Positions 49,371 to 61,765 of a stretch of 64,000 nucleotides of DNA are shown here, piece after piece (positions within the stretch are counted from its first letter, which is position 1; every line of letters starts with the position of its first letter). The stretch covers positions 99,664 through 163,663 of the forward strand of contig MU400602.1 of the NCBI GenBank assembly GCA_022578965.1, given 5' to 3'. The stretch comes from Xylaria sp. FL1777 (lineage: Eukaryota > Ascomycota > Sordariomycetes > Xylariales > Xylariaceae). The notes below the pieces were generated by a model. That model made no database searches, was not told the DNA's origin, and saw only the letters and a program-made list of their open reading frames with translations. Made by a program: the position numbers and the translations under genes.

Positions 49371-52300
49371 AATATTAATAGCATTTTTAATTTCTTTTAT
49401 ATAAAATATTAAACTTTTTAAAAATTTAAAAATATAAAACAATAAAAAAGTTTATATTGTTTTTAATAATAATTAACTATTTAAAATATTTTTAGTTGCA
49501 ATAAAAAAAACGCTAAAGCAAAAAAATGCTAAAAAATTAATAATTGCAAAAACTAAAAATTTTATATATAAATTAAAAAATAAATATAACTTAATTATAA
49601 CTTTAACTTAAGCATTATTAATTTTTTAAGCTTTAAAAACTAACAAATTAATAAAAAATAAAACAATAATTTTAAATATAATGTATAAAACAAAAAATAA
49701 AAAGATTTATTTTAAAAATAACGTGCTATTTAATAGTACTATTTTATTTAGATCTTATAAGTAAAAAAAGCAAACTTTAAAAAAAACAAGCTATTACTTA
49801 GAAAGTTTTACGCTATTTTAACAAAATAGCATTTATTAAAATATATATTTATGTTTTAGTACTACTTTTAAAAGCATTTAACTAACTATTAAATAACTAG
49901 CTGTTTTTTTAAAAAAGCTTTATATAACTAATTTTACTTAATAAAAAGCAGTATTACTAACTAAAATATAGTATTGCAAAAAAATAGTACTTTTTTAAGA
50001 CTTTTTTAAAATAAAAAAAATATATAATAAGATCTTTTCTTTTTATAAAATTAAAACAGTTTTTTATAAAGCATAGTAAGTTTGCAGTATTTTAATCTTT
50101 AAACCTTTAAAAAACATTATTATAAAGGTTTTAAAAACTTAACTTAAGCATAACGTTTTTAAAAAAGCTTACAGTTTATATTGCAACGCTTAGTTTTTAG
50201 TGCAAAAAAAAAGTAAAAAAGTTTAATTAATTAATTTAGCTATAAAAATAAACGCAATTATTATATATAATGCTAATTTTTCTTAAAGCTATAATAAGTT
50301 TTTTAAAAAGTTTACAATATATAAAGTAATTTTTATAGTTAATTTATTTTTAAAATACAATTAAATATTATTTTTTATTTTTAGCTAAGTAATAACTGCT
50401 TTTTTTATACTAATAAGCTTTTTTTAAATAACTACTTTTTTATAAAAAGCAACAAATTTAGTAGCTTAATTTTTAAAAGTACTATTAAGAGTTTTATATA
50501 ATATATTATTAATAAAGTGCAAACTTTTCTTTAATAATGTAATAATTAAAAAACTTATTATTAAGTATAATAATTATAAAGTTACTTTAAAAATTAAGCA
50601 GTTTATATTAAAGCATTTTAAGAATTTTAATGCTATACTGCTTAATTTTAAGCTAGCTAAAATTATAGCTAGTATATTTAAAAACAAATAAGCAAAACAA
50701 ACAACTAAAATAGTTAGCTATATATATAGCATTAATAATAAAAGCTTAGTAAAAGCAAAAGTAATAAAAATTCTTAAGTAAAAGATTTACAAAAGCATTA
50801 TAAAAGTATAGTTTTTTTTAAAAATAACGGTATACTACTAGATATAAATACAAAAGTATATTATAATTGCAAAACTATTAATAGTTTTATTACAGAAAAA
50901 TAAGCTGTTTTGCTTTAAAAAACCGCAAAAAAAAGCTATAAAAAAGCTTTAAAAAGCTATTATAATAGCTTTTATTCTTATTACTTTTAATTATACAAAA
51001 AAACCTATTTAGCTAAAAATAAATGCTTTTAAAACTAGCTAAAGCGCTATTTTATGCTAAAAAATTAATAAAGCTATTAAACTAGCAAAATATAAGTTTA
51101 AAACATAAAAAAGCCTTAAAAAAAAATATAATGCTATAAAGCTAAAAAAACTTGCTATTATTAAAACTTTTTAAAAGTTGCAAAACTATTTTTATAAAAT
51201 TACGTTTTATTTAGAAATTAATGCAAAAGTTCTTATAATATAGCTAAATAATAAATTTTTAGCATTACTAAATGCTTAATTAACAAAATAAATAGTATAT
51301 ATAAAAACTTTTAATTTTATATTTTACTATGTACTAAAAAAAAAATATATAGCTATTAATAAGCTTTTTAAAAAACTTTTTAAGCTATTAAATAAGTTAA
51401 ATAATCATTAAAAAAAAATATAAAAAATTTTATTAATTTTTAACTACATATAATAGCTATTATTATTGCATATAAAAAATTAAGCAATTAACTAGTTAAA
51501 AGCTTAGTATACTAAAAAATAAAACTTTTATTATATCTAAAAAAAAATTAAAGCAAAAAAAACAAGTAAATTATTAAGTATTTTGTTTTTAAGCAAGTTT
51601 TAAAAGAACTTATAACAAAGAAAAAGCAGAGTTACTTTAAAAAAGAAGCCTTTAAATTTTTTATTAACAAGTTTATTTTTTAAAAAAAAATAAAGTTTAA
51701 AAAAATGCTAAAAAGAGTTATTAATAACAAAAAAACTTAAAAAGCTTTTATTAAAAAAAACTATAAAAAAATAACCTATAAAAGCTAAATATTTATAACT
51801 TAATAAATAACTTAAAAATATTACTAAAAAGGCCTTTATTAAAATGTTTATGTTATAATTATTAGTTGCTTTAATTGCTAAAAATTTATAAATAGCAAAA
51901 AAACTAAAAAATACTGTTTTAATTATTTTTTAGATTTTTTGGTTTTTTAAGTTATAAATATATAAATTATGCTATTAAGCAATAAATTTAAAGCTATTAT
52001 AAAAATAAAATGCAAAATAACAACTTACTTAAAAGTTAAACCTTTAAAATATGTAGATTTTTTAAGAATATTTAAATTTATTAAACAAAAAATTATGTTT
52101 TAGTATGAAGTTTTTATAAAAATTAAATATAATAATAGCTTTAAATTTAAAAAAAAAATAAAAAACGCAGTAAATATTTTAAGCTATAAAATAAACTATA
52201 ATTTAATTTATTATTTTTAAGCTTAAAGCTTTATTAAAAAAAGCTATAAGCTAATAAAAAAAAGCTTTATATAAATAATAAATAAAACTGGAAAAAATTA

Positions 52301-55300
52301 GCTAAAATACTTAAACTTAATAATATAAGCAGATTATATTTTTATGCATTACTATAACTATAGCTTATATAAGCTAATATATAACAAAATGCTAATTTTG
52401 CTAGTAAAAAATATAATATTAACATAAAAAGTAATTAAATAGCAAAATGTTGCTTTTTATAAAGATTTTATTAAAGCTAAAATTAAGCAGTTAAAATATT
52501 ATAACTAAAATATTATAAAAATTAAAGCAATTATAACTAAAAAAAAAAAATTAGCTATAAAAGCTAAATTTTAAAAAAACGCCTATAAAATTAAGCAACT
52601 ACTTAAAAAAAGCTTTTTTGTTCTTTTTTATAATACTATGCTTTTAATAAATAAGTTTAATAATAAAAAGCTGCTATATAAATAAATTAGCTTTTATAAA
52701 GTTAAAAAAAATGTTAATTATAAGTAATATTAATTAGTAGAACTAACTAGCAAAAAATTAAAAAGGTTATTTTTTTTTAAAAAATTAAAGCAATTTATAT
52801 AAAATAACTAAAAGTATTAAAAACTAAAAAATCTTAACTTTAATATATAAACTACTAGTATTATAGCTATTTATTAAAAACTAAACTAAAATAATAAAGC
52901 TTTTAATAATTAAAGCTATAATAGTTAAGCTGCAAAAAATAAAGAAAATATAACAAGTTATAAAAGCTTTTTAAGTTTATAAAAATTATAGCATAACTTT
53001 TAGCGCTTTAAACATTTTAAATACTAAAAAATATAATAGCTTATTTTATTTTTTTAGCTATTATATTATAAAGCGCCTTAAAAAATAATAACTAACAAAA
53101 GCTAAAACAATAGATTTTTTTTTTTTTACTTTTTGTTTTTTTACTAATTGTTTTGTTTTTTATTTTTACTAATTATATAAGTTTATATAATTAAGTTATA
53201 ATATATAAAATTATTTTTTTTTGCTTAAAACTAAGCGTGTTTTTTATAGCTTTTTTTTATTAGTTTTATATTTATTAGTTTTATAGTAGTTAATTTATTA
53301 GCACTTTTTTTACTATTATGCTAAAAACATAAGTTTTTATTTTATTTTGATGTTTTTTAAATAGTTAAGCAGCTTAGTTTTAGTATAAATTATTATTACT
53401 TTTTTTTAAAAATACATAAAAACAAAAAAAACAAAAGTAAAAACTGCTTATTAGTTTTAATTACTTAAGTTTATTTTATTGCATTAACGTTTATATATAA
53501 GTTTTTTTACTTTTAATTGCTTTATTACTTTTATTTAAAACTAAACAGCTTTTTTTGCTTTTAATTTAAACTATTTAATACTTAATAGAAACTTTAAAAC
53601 TACTAAAAAGCAAAAAACACTATTATTATACTTTAAAAAATTACTAGTTTATATTTTACGCGCTTAAACTACTAATAATAACTTAAAGCTACTATTAAGC
53701 AATAATAAACATTTAATAAAACAGCAAATGTTTAAGCAAAGTTTAAAGCAAGCTTAGCAAAAATAAAACTTTGCTATAAAAAATTAAGCAAAATTATTTA
53801 ATTATATAAAGCTAAAAAAATAAAAACTAAAAAAAAAACAAAAGAAAATTTAACGATTTAGTATTAATAATTTTTATTTTATATATTTTTAATTTTTTTG
53901 TTGCAAAAGTTTTATATATTTGTTTTTATAAATATTGTAACTTAACTTCTTATATAATAACTATTCTTTTTTTATTTATTACGCTTAAAAAAAAATTTAT
54001 AAGCTATATAATAAAAAAAAATAATCGCAAATTGTATTAAAAAAAACATTGCTATATAAGCAAATTGTTTAATTTTTTTTTATTTTATTTTATTTTATAT
54101 AACTTATTTAATTTATTTCTTTAGCTATTTTTTTAAATACTTAAGCGTTATGCTAATTTTTTAAGCAATACTAAATTATTATTTACTAATATTACTTTTA
54201 ATAAGCTAAGCAACAAAATTAACTTAAAAAAAACGCTTTAATTTGCGTTTTAATTTAGTTTTTTTTTTAGTTAAGCAAATAAAAGTATTTTTAGTTAAAA
54301 CTATTTGTTTTTTAAAGTTTTTAGGCATAAGATTTTTTTTAACTGCTATAGTTATTATATTAGCTTTAAGATATTTAGCTATATTGCTTTTAAACTTATA
54401 AAATAAACAGTTTTATAACTAAATAATAAACGCGTAATTAATATATGTATTAAACTTTTATTTTAAAATAGTGTAGCAAAAAAAAAAAAAATAAAGCTTT
54501 ATATACTTTTTGCTTTTAGCTATTATTAATAACTGTTTATAATGCTTACAAAATATAACATTTTATATTTTAAATAGCTATATAAACATAGCTATAAATT
54601 AACAAAAGTTATAAAAAATCTAATATATATATTTGTTTTAAGGACTGCTTTTAATTGCTTTTATATATAATAAGCAAAATTTTAAATATTTTTGCTTTTT
54701 TACTTAGCTAAAGCTAACTTAAATATGTTAATTTATATAGCATATATAAAAAAAATTATAACTAATTTTTTATTAAACATATTTACTGCTAGCATTACTA
54801 CTAAGAATTTTGATTTATAAATAGCTTAATGCTTAATTATATAAAACAAAAAAAGTTAACTAAATAAAAAAAACAAAATTTAAAAAAAAAAAAAGCATAT
54901 ATATTTTGCTATTTATTAGTAAACTTAACTTTTTAAATATTATAAGTATAACTATTTACTAGCTAAACAGTATTAATTTTTTAAATATTAATTAATTATT
55001 ATAATACTTTTTAATTATTTAAAACTTTATTAATAACGCAAAAATTGTTCTTTAAATGCTTAGTTAAGCAAGCATTAATTATGCTACTTAAAAATAAAGA
55101 CTTTATAATAAAAGCATGGTTTAAGTGATTTAAAAACTTAAGCACTAAAAAAAAAGATTGCAAAAAAAATCTAAGCTTTAAAACTACTTAAAAAAAAACA
55201 GATTAAAAAAAGAAATAAGCTTTTTTTTTATACTTACTAAAGCTTAAGTTATTTATTTTGCTATTAGTAGTAATAAATATTTAAAAAAAATAAATTATAA

Positions 55301-58300
55301 GTATATTAAAAAAAAGTTAAAAAGTAACTATTTAGCTAACTAAAACTACTTTATTTGCTTATTTTTTAATTAATATTAGTATAAACATATAAAAAGTAAT
55401 TATTATAAAAACATTTAGTAATTAATAATTTATTTTAATAATAAAATAATTAATTAATAAATTAAAAATAATGTAGTAAATTTATAAAAAAAAAGTACAT
55501 TAGTTTAAAAATATATATTTTAGCTTTCTTTTTATTACATTTATTTTATTAAACCTTTTATTTATACTTAACTTTGCTATTTTATTTACTTAATAAGTTT
55601 TAACTTTTTATATTTAGTATAAATGCTTTTAATATTTATATTTAAGAAATTTTACAATTATTAAAAAATAATAACTTAAATTAGCAATTAAAAATATTAA
55701 ACTATATAAAGCAAATAATATTAATATTAATATTTATATTTTATACTTTTTATATTATTTGCTTTTATATTTTTAATTTATATTAAAATTTCTAACTTGC
55801 TTATATTTTTTATTAAATTGCAAAATATAACAAAAGTATATATATGCTTAAATATTATTAAGAATTGCTTTTATTATATATATACGCTTTTAATTATTAT
55901 ATTTTTTATTTTTAAAAAAGTTACTAGTACTATAAATTAACTAAAAATAAAGGCATTTTTTTTTGAAAGTTTTGCAGGGCTAACATTTAATACTAAAGCG
56001 TATAAACAACTAGCATAAAAAATAGCAAACTTTAAAAAAAAAGCAAAAAAAAAAAAAAATAAGCATATATATATAAACTTAATTGCTAATTATAAAGAGC
56101 TTTTCTTTAAAAACTAATAGCTTTTTAAAAATAGCTTTAAAAAAAAGCTAATAATTGTTAAAAATTTAAAATACAAAAAATATTTAGCTTGCTAGCTTTT
56201 TTTATAAATTAAAGAACTAAATATAAAGAATATTTAGCTAAAAAATATATTGCTTTTTTTAGTTAATGTTTTTTTAAAGTTTGTTTTAAAGTTTTATTTT
56301 ATATAAAAAAAAGTAACTTTTATAAAAAGTTTGTTTTTTAAAAACTTAGAAAAAAGAAAAAAAATAGTACTAAAAAAGCACTTTAGCTATATGTTCTTTA
56401 AAAATAATAAAACTTGCTAAAACTTATTTTTAAATTTAGTTTAACAAATATAAAAAAAAGCAATATATTTAATACATAAAAGGTATTATAATAAAAAAGC
56501 GTTAAAATATTAGTAGTTTATATTATATATAATCCTAATAAAAGTTTTTTATACTTTTAATTTATTGCTTAATAAAAAAGCGCTTAATTTTTAAAAAAAG
56601 GCTTTTATAGCATACTTTATTATATAAAACTGCTTAATAAACGTAAATAAAACGTTATTTTATATGCTTAAACCAAAAATTAAATATTTAAAAGCATTTT
56701 TATAAGCTGCAAACTAAATGTTAAAATTTATAGCTATAAAAAGTTTTATAATATTAATATAATACTTATTTAAAATTAAAAAATACTACAAAAATAATAA
56801 TTTTTGCTTTAATAAGTTTAATGTTATATTTATAAAAAATTTAATAGTTTTAGTAATAAAGCTAAAACTACATAAAAAATAAAAACCTGCAATATAAAAA
56901 CTAAATATTTAATAATTATTATTTATAAAATTTCTAAAAAAACTACTATTAAAAAAAGCTTTAAACAATTATTAAAAAAATAATAATATAAAATATTTTA
57001 ATAAACTAAAGCTTTATAATAAACAAAAGCTAGCTTATTGTTTTTTGCTAAGTAAAGTTTTAAAAATAATATATAAAAATAATAAAAAGCAATAGCTAAA
57101 GACTTTTTTTTTAAAACAATAAATAGTTATTAAAAAAACTTATTAGTATAAACAAAAATATTTAAATTATTAAAAAAAGCTTACTATTTATAGCTACTAT
57201 AAAAACTTTTATAAAATAAACACTATAAAATAAAAAATTAAGGCTATTTATATTATAAATATTTTTATAAAGCTAAACGCTAAAAAATAGCTAAATAAGC
57301 GCAAAATAAAAGCCTTACTAAACATATTGCTTTAGCTATATATAAATAAAAAAGCTAAAGCTTTAAAAATAAGTATTAAACTTAAGTATAGCTAGTTTAT
57401 AAAAAATCTTTTTATAAACTAGCAAAATATAAAATAAGCTATAATAATTGCTATAACTTTTTAAATAAAATATTTTATAATAAAATATTGCTTAAATAAT
57501 TACTAAATTATTATTTTTATTAATACTGTTTTAAAAGTAGCATATATTTTAAACTTTAAATATGCTACTAATAAAAATAACAAACAAGTTTTCTAAAAAT
57601 TGCAAAAGTATTAAATAATAAAGCACTTTAATATAAAGGTTATATTAAGCTATTTTATATTTTTTTGCTTTTGTTAGCATAATAACTATATATATAAATT
57701 TATTAAAGCTTTATATTTATACTACATGTTTTATAACCTAATAAGCTAATATTTAAAAAAAAGTATTAATAATTAAAAAAGTTATAAATAGCTTATTTAA
57801 TTTTTAAAAGCAAACTTTAAAAAGCATTTTAGCTTTAAGTTGCAAAAAAATCTACGTTTATTGCTTTTAATAAGCATTAAGCTTTATTATTTCTTAAAAA
57901 AACTAAAGGTAACTTTTTTTAGATCTAATAAGTTAGCTTTTGTATTATTAAGCGCTAAAAATACACAAAATAAAAAAAAAACGTTAAAAAAAAAACTAAA
58001 AGTTAATTATTTTGTTTTTTTAGTGCTTTTTATTTTAAAGCGCAAAAAGGGTTTTTAGCAAAAAGAACTAATAATTATACTAAAAAAGTTATATTATAAG
58101 CAATATAAAAACGTTTTAGTAATACAAAGTTATTTTATTATAAAAACTTTTATAAATATTTTTTTTTTTAAGTATAATAAGCTAAATATAAAACTTAATT
58201 AAGCTTAATAGTTTAAAAAAAAAAAAGTATAAACTTTTTATAAGCATTCTTACAAAAAAAATGCTAGGTATTTTTAAAGGCTTTTATTTATATATTTAAA

Positions 58301-58516
58301 TACGTAAAAAAGCTAGAACTAGTTTTAACAAAGCTATAATGCTTTTATAAGCGCTAAAGCTTAAGCTACTTTTAAACGTAGCAAAAAAAATAAAAAAAAA
58401 CTTATAAAACTAAATAAGCAAAGAAAAATAATATTAACTTTGTTTAAAAAACGCTAATAAAAATAAAAAACTATATAATTATAAGTATTAAAATAAACTA
58501 AAAGCAGCTATATTTT

Positions 58517-58529
58517 AATAAAAGAAAAT
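58517..58529 (+). other. Candidate polypurine tract
   Basis: AATAAAAGAAAAT lies directly next to the right LTR. Its inverted counterpart at 36,610-36,622 differs mainly by a C-to-T change. LTR retroelements prime plus-strand synthesis from such a tract, which supports plus as the sense strand. In A-rich DNA this is weak evidence. Confidence 0.4.
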
Positions 58530-58833
58530 TAAAGTAAAATAAAATAGCTAAATAAGCTAATTAGCTAATTAAAGTAAATTTAAGCTAAGTTATATAGTAG
58601 GAATAAAAGTATAAGTATTGTACTAAATTTTAAAGTATAAACTTAATAATAATACATAATAAAATGGAAATTAGCTACAGTTGCTTTATTTGTATTATTA
58701 GATAGCCTTTTAATTAATCGTTTAATTCTTTAATTTATATATGGCTTAATTGCTTAAATGCGTAAGTTATGACTTATTTTCTTGCAATTAAAGTAGTATA
58801 GTAGATTTTGCGCAATTGTACTACTTTATTTTA
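58530..58833 (+). repeat. 304-bp 3' LTR of the complete family A element
   Basis: It starts TAAAGTAAAATAAAATAGC and ends CTTTATTTTA, in the same orientation and with the same length as the 5' LTR. The two LTRs differ mainly by transitions. GTAT follows directly. Confidence 0.9.
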
Positions 58834-58837
58834 GTAT

Positions 58838-59540
58838 ATAAGCTTAAATAAATTTTAAAATATGCTAATTATTAGTTTATGTTTTGTATTAAGTTTATTT
58901 ATAACTTTTAGTTTACTTAAATATATAGTATTTAAATATAAAAATATAACTTTGCTATAAAAAAGTAATAAAGTTAGCTTTAAAAGCTTAAATACGTTGT
59001 TTTACACTAAGTTGCTTTAAATTAAATATTATAGCAAAAAAAAAAGTATAGTTATAAATAATAGCAAACCAAAATTTACCCGAAAAAACCGGAATTATAA
59101 TATAGCATAAAAGTTAACGCAGCTTAAATCTTCTTAAAACCTAGTTATTAAATCTTTTGCTTAGTTACTAATTAGCGTTTATAGAAAAAAATCCTTTATT
59201 TTTTATATAAGTTTAAGTATTTTCAGTTATAAATTAAAGACTTTTATATATTTGCATTTTAGTAAAGCAAAACTTATTAAATTTATTATGTAATAATTTT
59301 GTTTTTTTATTAAGATTTGCATTTAGTTTTAAGATTATATACTAAGTATAGTTACGTAAAAAGCGCTAAAAAAAGTTTGCTATAGCTTAAGTTTAAAAAT
59401 AAAAAGTTAAATATTAGTTTTTATTAAAGTAGAAAAAAAGAAAGCAAAACTATAAAAAAGTTAAAGCTTTTAAATATTAATATATAAATTTTAGTTTTTA
59501 GGTAGTATAATAAGCTAAAGCTATTATAACTTGCTAAAAT
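58838..59540. other. Unassigned AT-rich DNA
   Basis: About 700 bp between the complete element and the tandem array. No gene or repeat is seen. Confidence 0.5.
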
Positions 59541-60085
59541 AATGCAGTGCTTACAAGAAATATAGCTTTGTTAAGTTATAAATACTAATATTATTTTATG
59601 CTACTATTTTTAATATATAGTTAAATTGCGTAAAGTAAAAAAAATAAAGATTTAAACTGTAAAAAGATATAATACTTACAAAAAGTGTAGCTTTATTAAG
59701 TTATAAACACTAAAATTGTTATATGCTACTGTTTTTAGAAAAAAAATAGAAATTTAGTTTATAGAAAAGCGTAGCAACTATAATAAGTGTAGCTTTATTA
59801 AGTTGCAAATACTATAATTGTTTTATGCTACTGTTTTTAAGAAAGAAATAAAGATTTAGTTTGTAAAAAGGCGTAGTGCTTGTAGTAAGTGTAGCTTTAT
59901 TAAGTTGTAAACACTAGGATTATTTTATATTACTGTTTTTAAAAAAGGAATAAAAATCTAGTTTATAAAAAAGTATAGTGCTTATAATAAGTAGTTTTAT
60001 TAAATTATAAACTTTAGGATTGTTATGCAGTATACTTTTTGTTTAATATATTATTAAATAACGCAAGTTAAAAAAAATAAAGATT
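59540..60085. repeat. Tandem array, about 100-bp units, five copies
   Basis: The anchor TAGCTTTATTAAGTT recurs at 59,563, 59,688, 59,790, 59,892 and 59,992 (the last as TAGTTTTATTAAATT), so spacings are 125, 102, 102 and 100 bases. Each unit also has a TATGCTACTGTTTTT-like box and an AAAGATTTAGTTT-like box, and the flanks repeat the latter. Copies differ by transitions and small indels. It is non-coding as far as can be seen. Confidence 0.85.
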
Positions 60086-61347
60086 TAGTTTAGTTAAATT
60101 AAAAATAAACTTAATAAGCTTTGCTAATAAAAAGTATATGCTAATAAGTTTAAAGTTTACGTACTTAAAGGAAAACCTAACATTTAATTATAATAAGTAT
60201 TGCTTTAGTATTACTAAAAAAAAGTACGCAAATATAACTTATTTACTTTAATACTTACTTTTATGCACTTGCTTTTTACTTTAGTAATTATAAGTAATTA
60301 TAAGACTTATAAATTTATTTATATATTTAGCATATTATAATTTTAGCTGCAGTTTGTAAACTTGTTGCACTTTTTATAAATTTTATCTTTTTTCTAAATG
60401 TTTATTTTTTTAGCTTTATTTAACTTAATTAACTTTTTATTATTATTAAGCTTACAAATGCGTATTTTATTTATTTTATGTAAGTAGTACATTTTTTTTT
60501 TAATTATAAAGCTAACTGTTTTATTAAAATAAACCACTATTATAATTATTTTACTAATAGCTATATTTTATATTACATTATACTTATAACTTATAATTAC
60601 AATGTTTAGCAAAAACGAATTAGGTTTTTGCAGTGTTAAGCGTAATAAAGCTTTTGCAAGTAATAAGCTTATTATTTTTTGCGTAAATAATTTAAACAAC
60701 AAATTCTTTTTTAAAATAAAGCGGTTTAACAAGCTACTAAAAGTTATGCTAGTATTTTTTAAAGCAAAAAGTAGCAATTTTAAATATGCAACTTTTTACT
60801 ACAAAAGTATACTAGTACAAAAGTTTAATACGTTTAACGTTATATGTTATTTTTTATTTTTATTTAATACTGCTAAATATACTTAATATTAATACTTGTT
60901 TTTGCTATATAGCTATAAATGCTTAATAAAAATACTATTGCAGTAGTTTAAGCAAAAAGCAACAACCTTTATAAAAATAGCTTATATAAATGCTGCGTTT
61001 AAAGTTAAAAAAAAGTCTAGGTTTAAATATAAAATAAAATAAAAAAAAAATATAAAATAGTTGCAAATTATAAAAAACATGTTAAAATAAAAAAATATGT
61101 TAGCAAATATTGTAACATTAGGAAAAAGCTAAATTAGCTTTAACTTTAAGTACTTACTACTTAATTTACTAGTAAACCTTCTAAAAATAAAGCAAACTTT
61201 GCTTAACTTTATTAATATATATTTTTAAACCTTTAATTAACTAGCTTATTTATTTTAACAAAACAAAGTGCGTAGTGTTTTTAAAGCATAAAATGTGTAC
61301 TGTTTTACATATATTTAATCTTTATAGTTTAAAACTTTTATTTTTAC
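60086..61347. other. Unassigned DNA with chance open frames
   Basis: No domain is found. A 94-codon ATG frame on plus at 60,602 and an overlapping minus frame are treated as chance. The DNA around 60,600-60,860 is slightly less degraded than its surroundings. Confidence 0.45.
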
Positions 61348-61618
61348 TGAAGTAAAGTAAAGTGGCTAAATGGGCTATATTATAAAAATAAAGGTGTAAG
61401 CATTGCGCTAGATTTAAAAGCATAAACTTAAACATTATAAACAACATAATAAAAATTAGCTATAGTTGCTTTATTTGTATTATTAAATAGCTCTTCTATT
61501 AATTGTTTTATTTTCTAATTTATATATGGCCTAATTGCTTGAATGCATAAGTTATAATTTATCTTCTTGCAATTAAAGTGTTATAGTAAATCTTGCGCGA
61601 TTATATTGCTTTATTTCA
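61348..61618 (+). repeat. Solo LTR of family A, 271 bp
   Basis: It starts TGAAGTAAAGTAAAGTGGC and ends CTTTATTTCA, so it keeps the canonical TG...CA ends that reveal the LTR structure. It is 33 bp short of 304 because of one deletion near its start, just after AAATGGGCT. The flanks are TTAC (61,344-61,347) and CTAC (61,619-61,622), a 4-bp duplication with one C/T difference. No family A interior adjoins it, so it probably arose by recombination between two LTRs. Confidence 0.85.
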
Positions 61619-61725
61619 CTACAAACATTAAGTGTTTAAAATAAAATAATATGGTTTGCTTTTTTTATTGCATATTGCAGCCCTTATAAATATACTTAAC
61701 TAGCAGAAAACCTTTGGCCTCTTTT

Positions 61726-61765
61726 GCATACCCGCCTTAAAACTTGTGTAAGTCGTGGCGTATGC
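61726..61765. other. GC-rich hairpin in a less-degraded island
   Basis: GCATACCCGCC at 61,726-61,736 pairs with GGCGTATGC at 61,757-61,765 (stem GCATAC-GCC with a two-base bulge, 20-nt loop). It is the most GC-rich spot in the window. A TATAAATA lies 40 bases upstream, at 61,685. The function is unknown. Confidence 0.45.

Larger units (their letters stand above)
43860..58833 (+). mobile_element. Complete family A LTR-bounded element, 14,974 bp
   Basis: The element has two direct 304-bp LTRs (43,860-44,163 and 58,530-58,833), flanked by the 4-bp duplication GTAT at 43,856-43,859 and 58,834-58,837. A purine tract AATAAAAGAAAAT at 58,517-58,529 precedes the right LTR and could be the polypurine tract, which would make plus the sense strand. 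The bases after the left LTR (TTAATGTTTTTAG) do not resemble a tRNA primer site I know, though RIP could hide one. The interior of about 14.4 kb is collinear with copy 1 and with both half copies, so its length is a property of the family, not of one nested insertion. The plus strand is A-rich from 44.2 to about 53 kb, T-rich from about 53.1 to 54.5 kb, then A-rich again. No intact gene remains. A retroelement is the simplest reading of direct LTRs, but no reverse transcriptase was identified. Confidence 0.85.

Noticed and set aside
57840..58058. 72-codon open frame on plus inside the complete family A copy
   Set aside because: It begins at TTG. It is on the inferred sense strand and could be a scrap of a real gene, but the matching stretch near 37,080-37,300 is interrupted and no family is recognised.
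43860..58833. Family A as a terminal-inverted-repeat DNA element such as a Polinton
   Set aside because: The terminal repeats are in direct orientation with TG...CA-type ends, which fits LTRs and not inverted repeats.
60568..60886. Overlapping 94-codon plus (60,602) and 69-codon minus (60,777) open frames
   Set aside because: They are mutually antisense, without domains, and the minus frame starts at TTG. The DNA is slightly less degraded, which lengthens chance frames.
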